Of a stretch of DNA of 64,000 nucleotides, positions 63,169 through 64,000 are shown in pieces. This DNA comes from Metaphire vulgaris (lineage: Eukaryota > Annelida > Clitellata > Crassiclitellata > Megascolecidae). Location: contig CM030865.1 in NCBI GenBank assembly GCA_018105865.1, forward strand, positions 9,762,513 through 9,826,512, written 5' to 3'. Under the pieces are notes generated by a model, which worked only from the letters and a program-made list of their open reading frames with translations, searched no databases and was not told where the DNA came from. The stretch's first letter is position 1, and the number at the start of each line of letters is the position of its first letter. The position numbers were made by a program, and so were the translations under genes.

Positions 63169-63228
63169 GTAATTAAAGTAGAATTTCAGTTTTGTGATAT
63201 TGGTTCGCAAACAATATGTATTTGAATT

Positions 63229-63564
63229 GGTGACCGGAACATTCGATACTGGAAAATTCGATACAGAACATTCGGTATAGGCCATGGAAGATTGTATTGC
63301 TATCATCATTTCAGTTTAATGTATATGAGTGACTTTAAAAGATCTAAAAATGGTTAGTGCTAGGGTCATTTTGGTTAGGGTTAGGGTCATCTTATGGTCA
63401 ATTTGGCATCAATTTCGTTGCTAGTGGGTCATAAACTCTGTACATAAGACATGTACCGAATTCATTGGTACCAAATTTTGCGGTACCAAATGTCCCACAG
63501 ACAAATTTTTGGTACTGAATTCTCTGGTACCGAATTTTTGGGTACCGAATGTTCTGGAACCACC
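63229..63564. mobile_element. Inverted-repeat element with GGTACCGAAT decamers
   Basis: Ends GGTGACCGGAACATTCG and CGAATGTTCTGGAACCACC, flanked by TGAATT on both sides (6 bp). The right half has five GGTACCGAAT-like units; the centre contains GGTTAGGGTTAGGGTC. Superfamily unknown. Confidence 0.65.
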
Positions 63565-63744
63565 TGAATTACGGTAAATTTGGAATATCGTTCTAAAGTT
63601 GCATAAAGTAAGCTTGTACCATGGACACCATTTATTGTCTCATCTCTTAGTTCTTGATCCTCTTGATGTTATGGATTTTTCATATCTCATGCAAGATGCA
63701 TATCTTTCATTTTTTGTTAAACTTATATATGCTTTATATCACAC

Positions 63745-64000
63745 AGGGCAGGAATTTAGCAGAGTGGTAACAACACTGGACAGTAGAGCAATAGGTCACG
63801 GGTTCGATGCCCGCAGGATCCCTAAGGTTGACTCTGACTTACTTGCTAGAGGGCAGTGATAAAATGGGGAGCAATGTTAAGCTGCAAGGTAAAACGTGGG
63901 TCTGGGGAAAGTAATGGCAACCTACCCAAGATTAATGGTTTATACCATCTATGACATGTTAGCGTTGTCAAAGCGCTTTTGATTTTGGTACTTAACCTCT
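63745..64000 (+). repeat. tRNA-derived SINE, cut by the window end
   Basis: GCAGAGTGGTAACAACACTGG (A box) and GGTCACGGGTTCGATGCCC (B box) in tRNA spacing, then AAGGTTGACTCTGACTTAC, a CTAGAGGGCAGTGATAAAATG stretch and a long tail. Confidence 0.85.

Overview
The window is eukaryotic nuclear DNA: AT-rich, full of trinucleotide microsatellites, retroposon remnants and short inverted-repeat transposons, with short exons bounded by GT-AG (and a few GC-AG) introns. It suggests a marine invertebrate with a repeat-rich genome. TAGGCCTA-like words inside one element fit a non-vertebrate deuterostome, but that is a weak hint and the species is not identified.

One host gene is visible, on the + strand. 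It is the middle and the start of the channel part of a divergent inositol 1,4,5-trisphosphate receptor / ryanodine receptor superfamily calcium-release channel. I assembled 45 coding exons (w1 to w45, 7106-63168, about 5.6 kb or about 1,860 codons) by requiring each exon to continue the reading phase of the one before. The order runs from the first RIH-type helical domain (w4-w8), through the central helical repeats and a second RIH-type segment (w16-w25), a linker rich in Gln, Lys and Arg (w31-w33) and the RIH-associated domain (w34-w38), to the coupling segment (w39-w42), S1 (w43), S2 (w44) and the start of S3 (w45). The N-terminal ligand-binding part must lie before the window and the pore (S5-S6) after it. 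Two places break the model: a one-base frameshift in w24 and a phase gap between w30 and w31.

The first 7.1 kb holds no recognised exon. It is a roughly 3 kb tandem duplication carrying a tRNA-like SINE, a 5'-truncated LINE in copy 1, and several insertions in copy 2 that can be read off directly against the empty site in copy 1.

The introns hold about a dozen families of short non-autonomous hAT-type elements (8-bp target duplications, mostly CAG..CTG ends), TTAA-targeted palindromic elements, a mariner-like element, tRNA-derived SINEs, LINE 3' ends with (AAT)n tails, and minisatellites. No transposase gene was seen. Several hAT-type elements sit against exons. One at w23 landed in the 5' splice site and duplicated it. 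Two others have target duplications covering exactly intron positions +5 to +12.

No RNA gene, CRISPR array, operon or second host gene was found.
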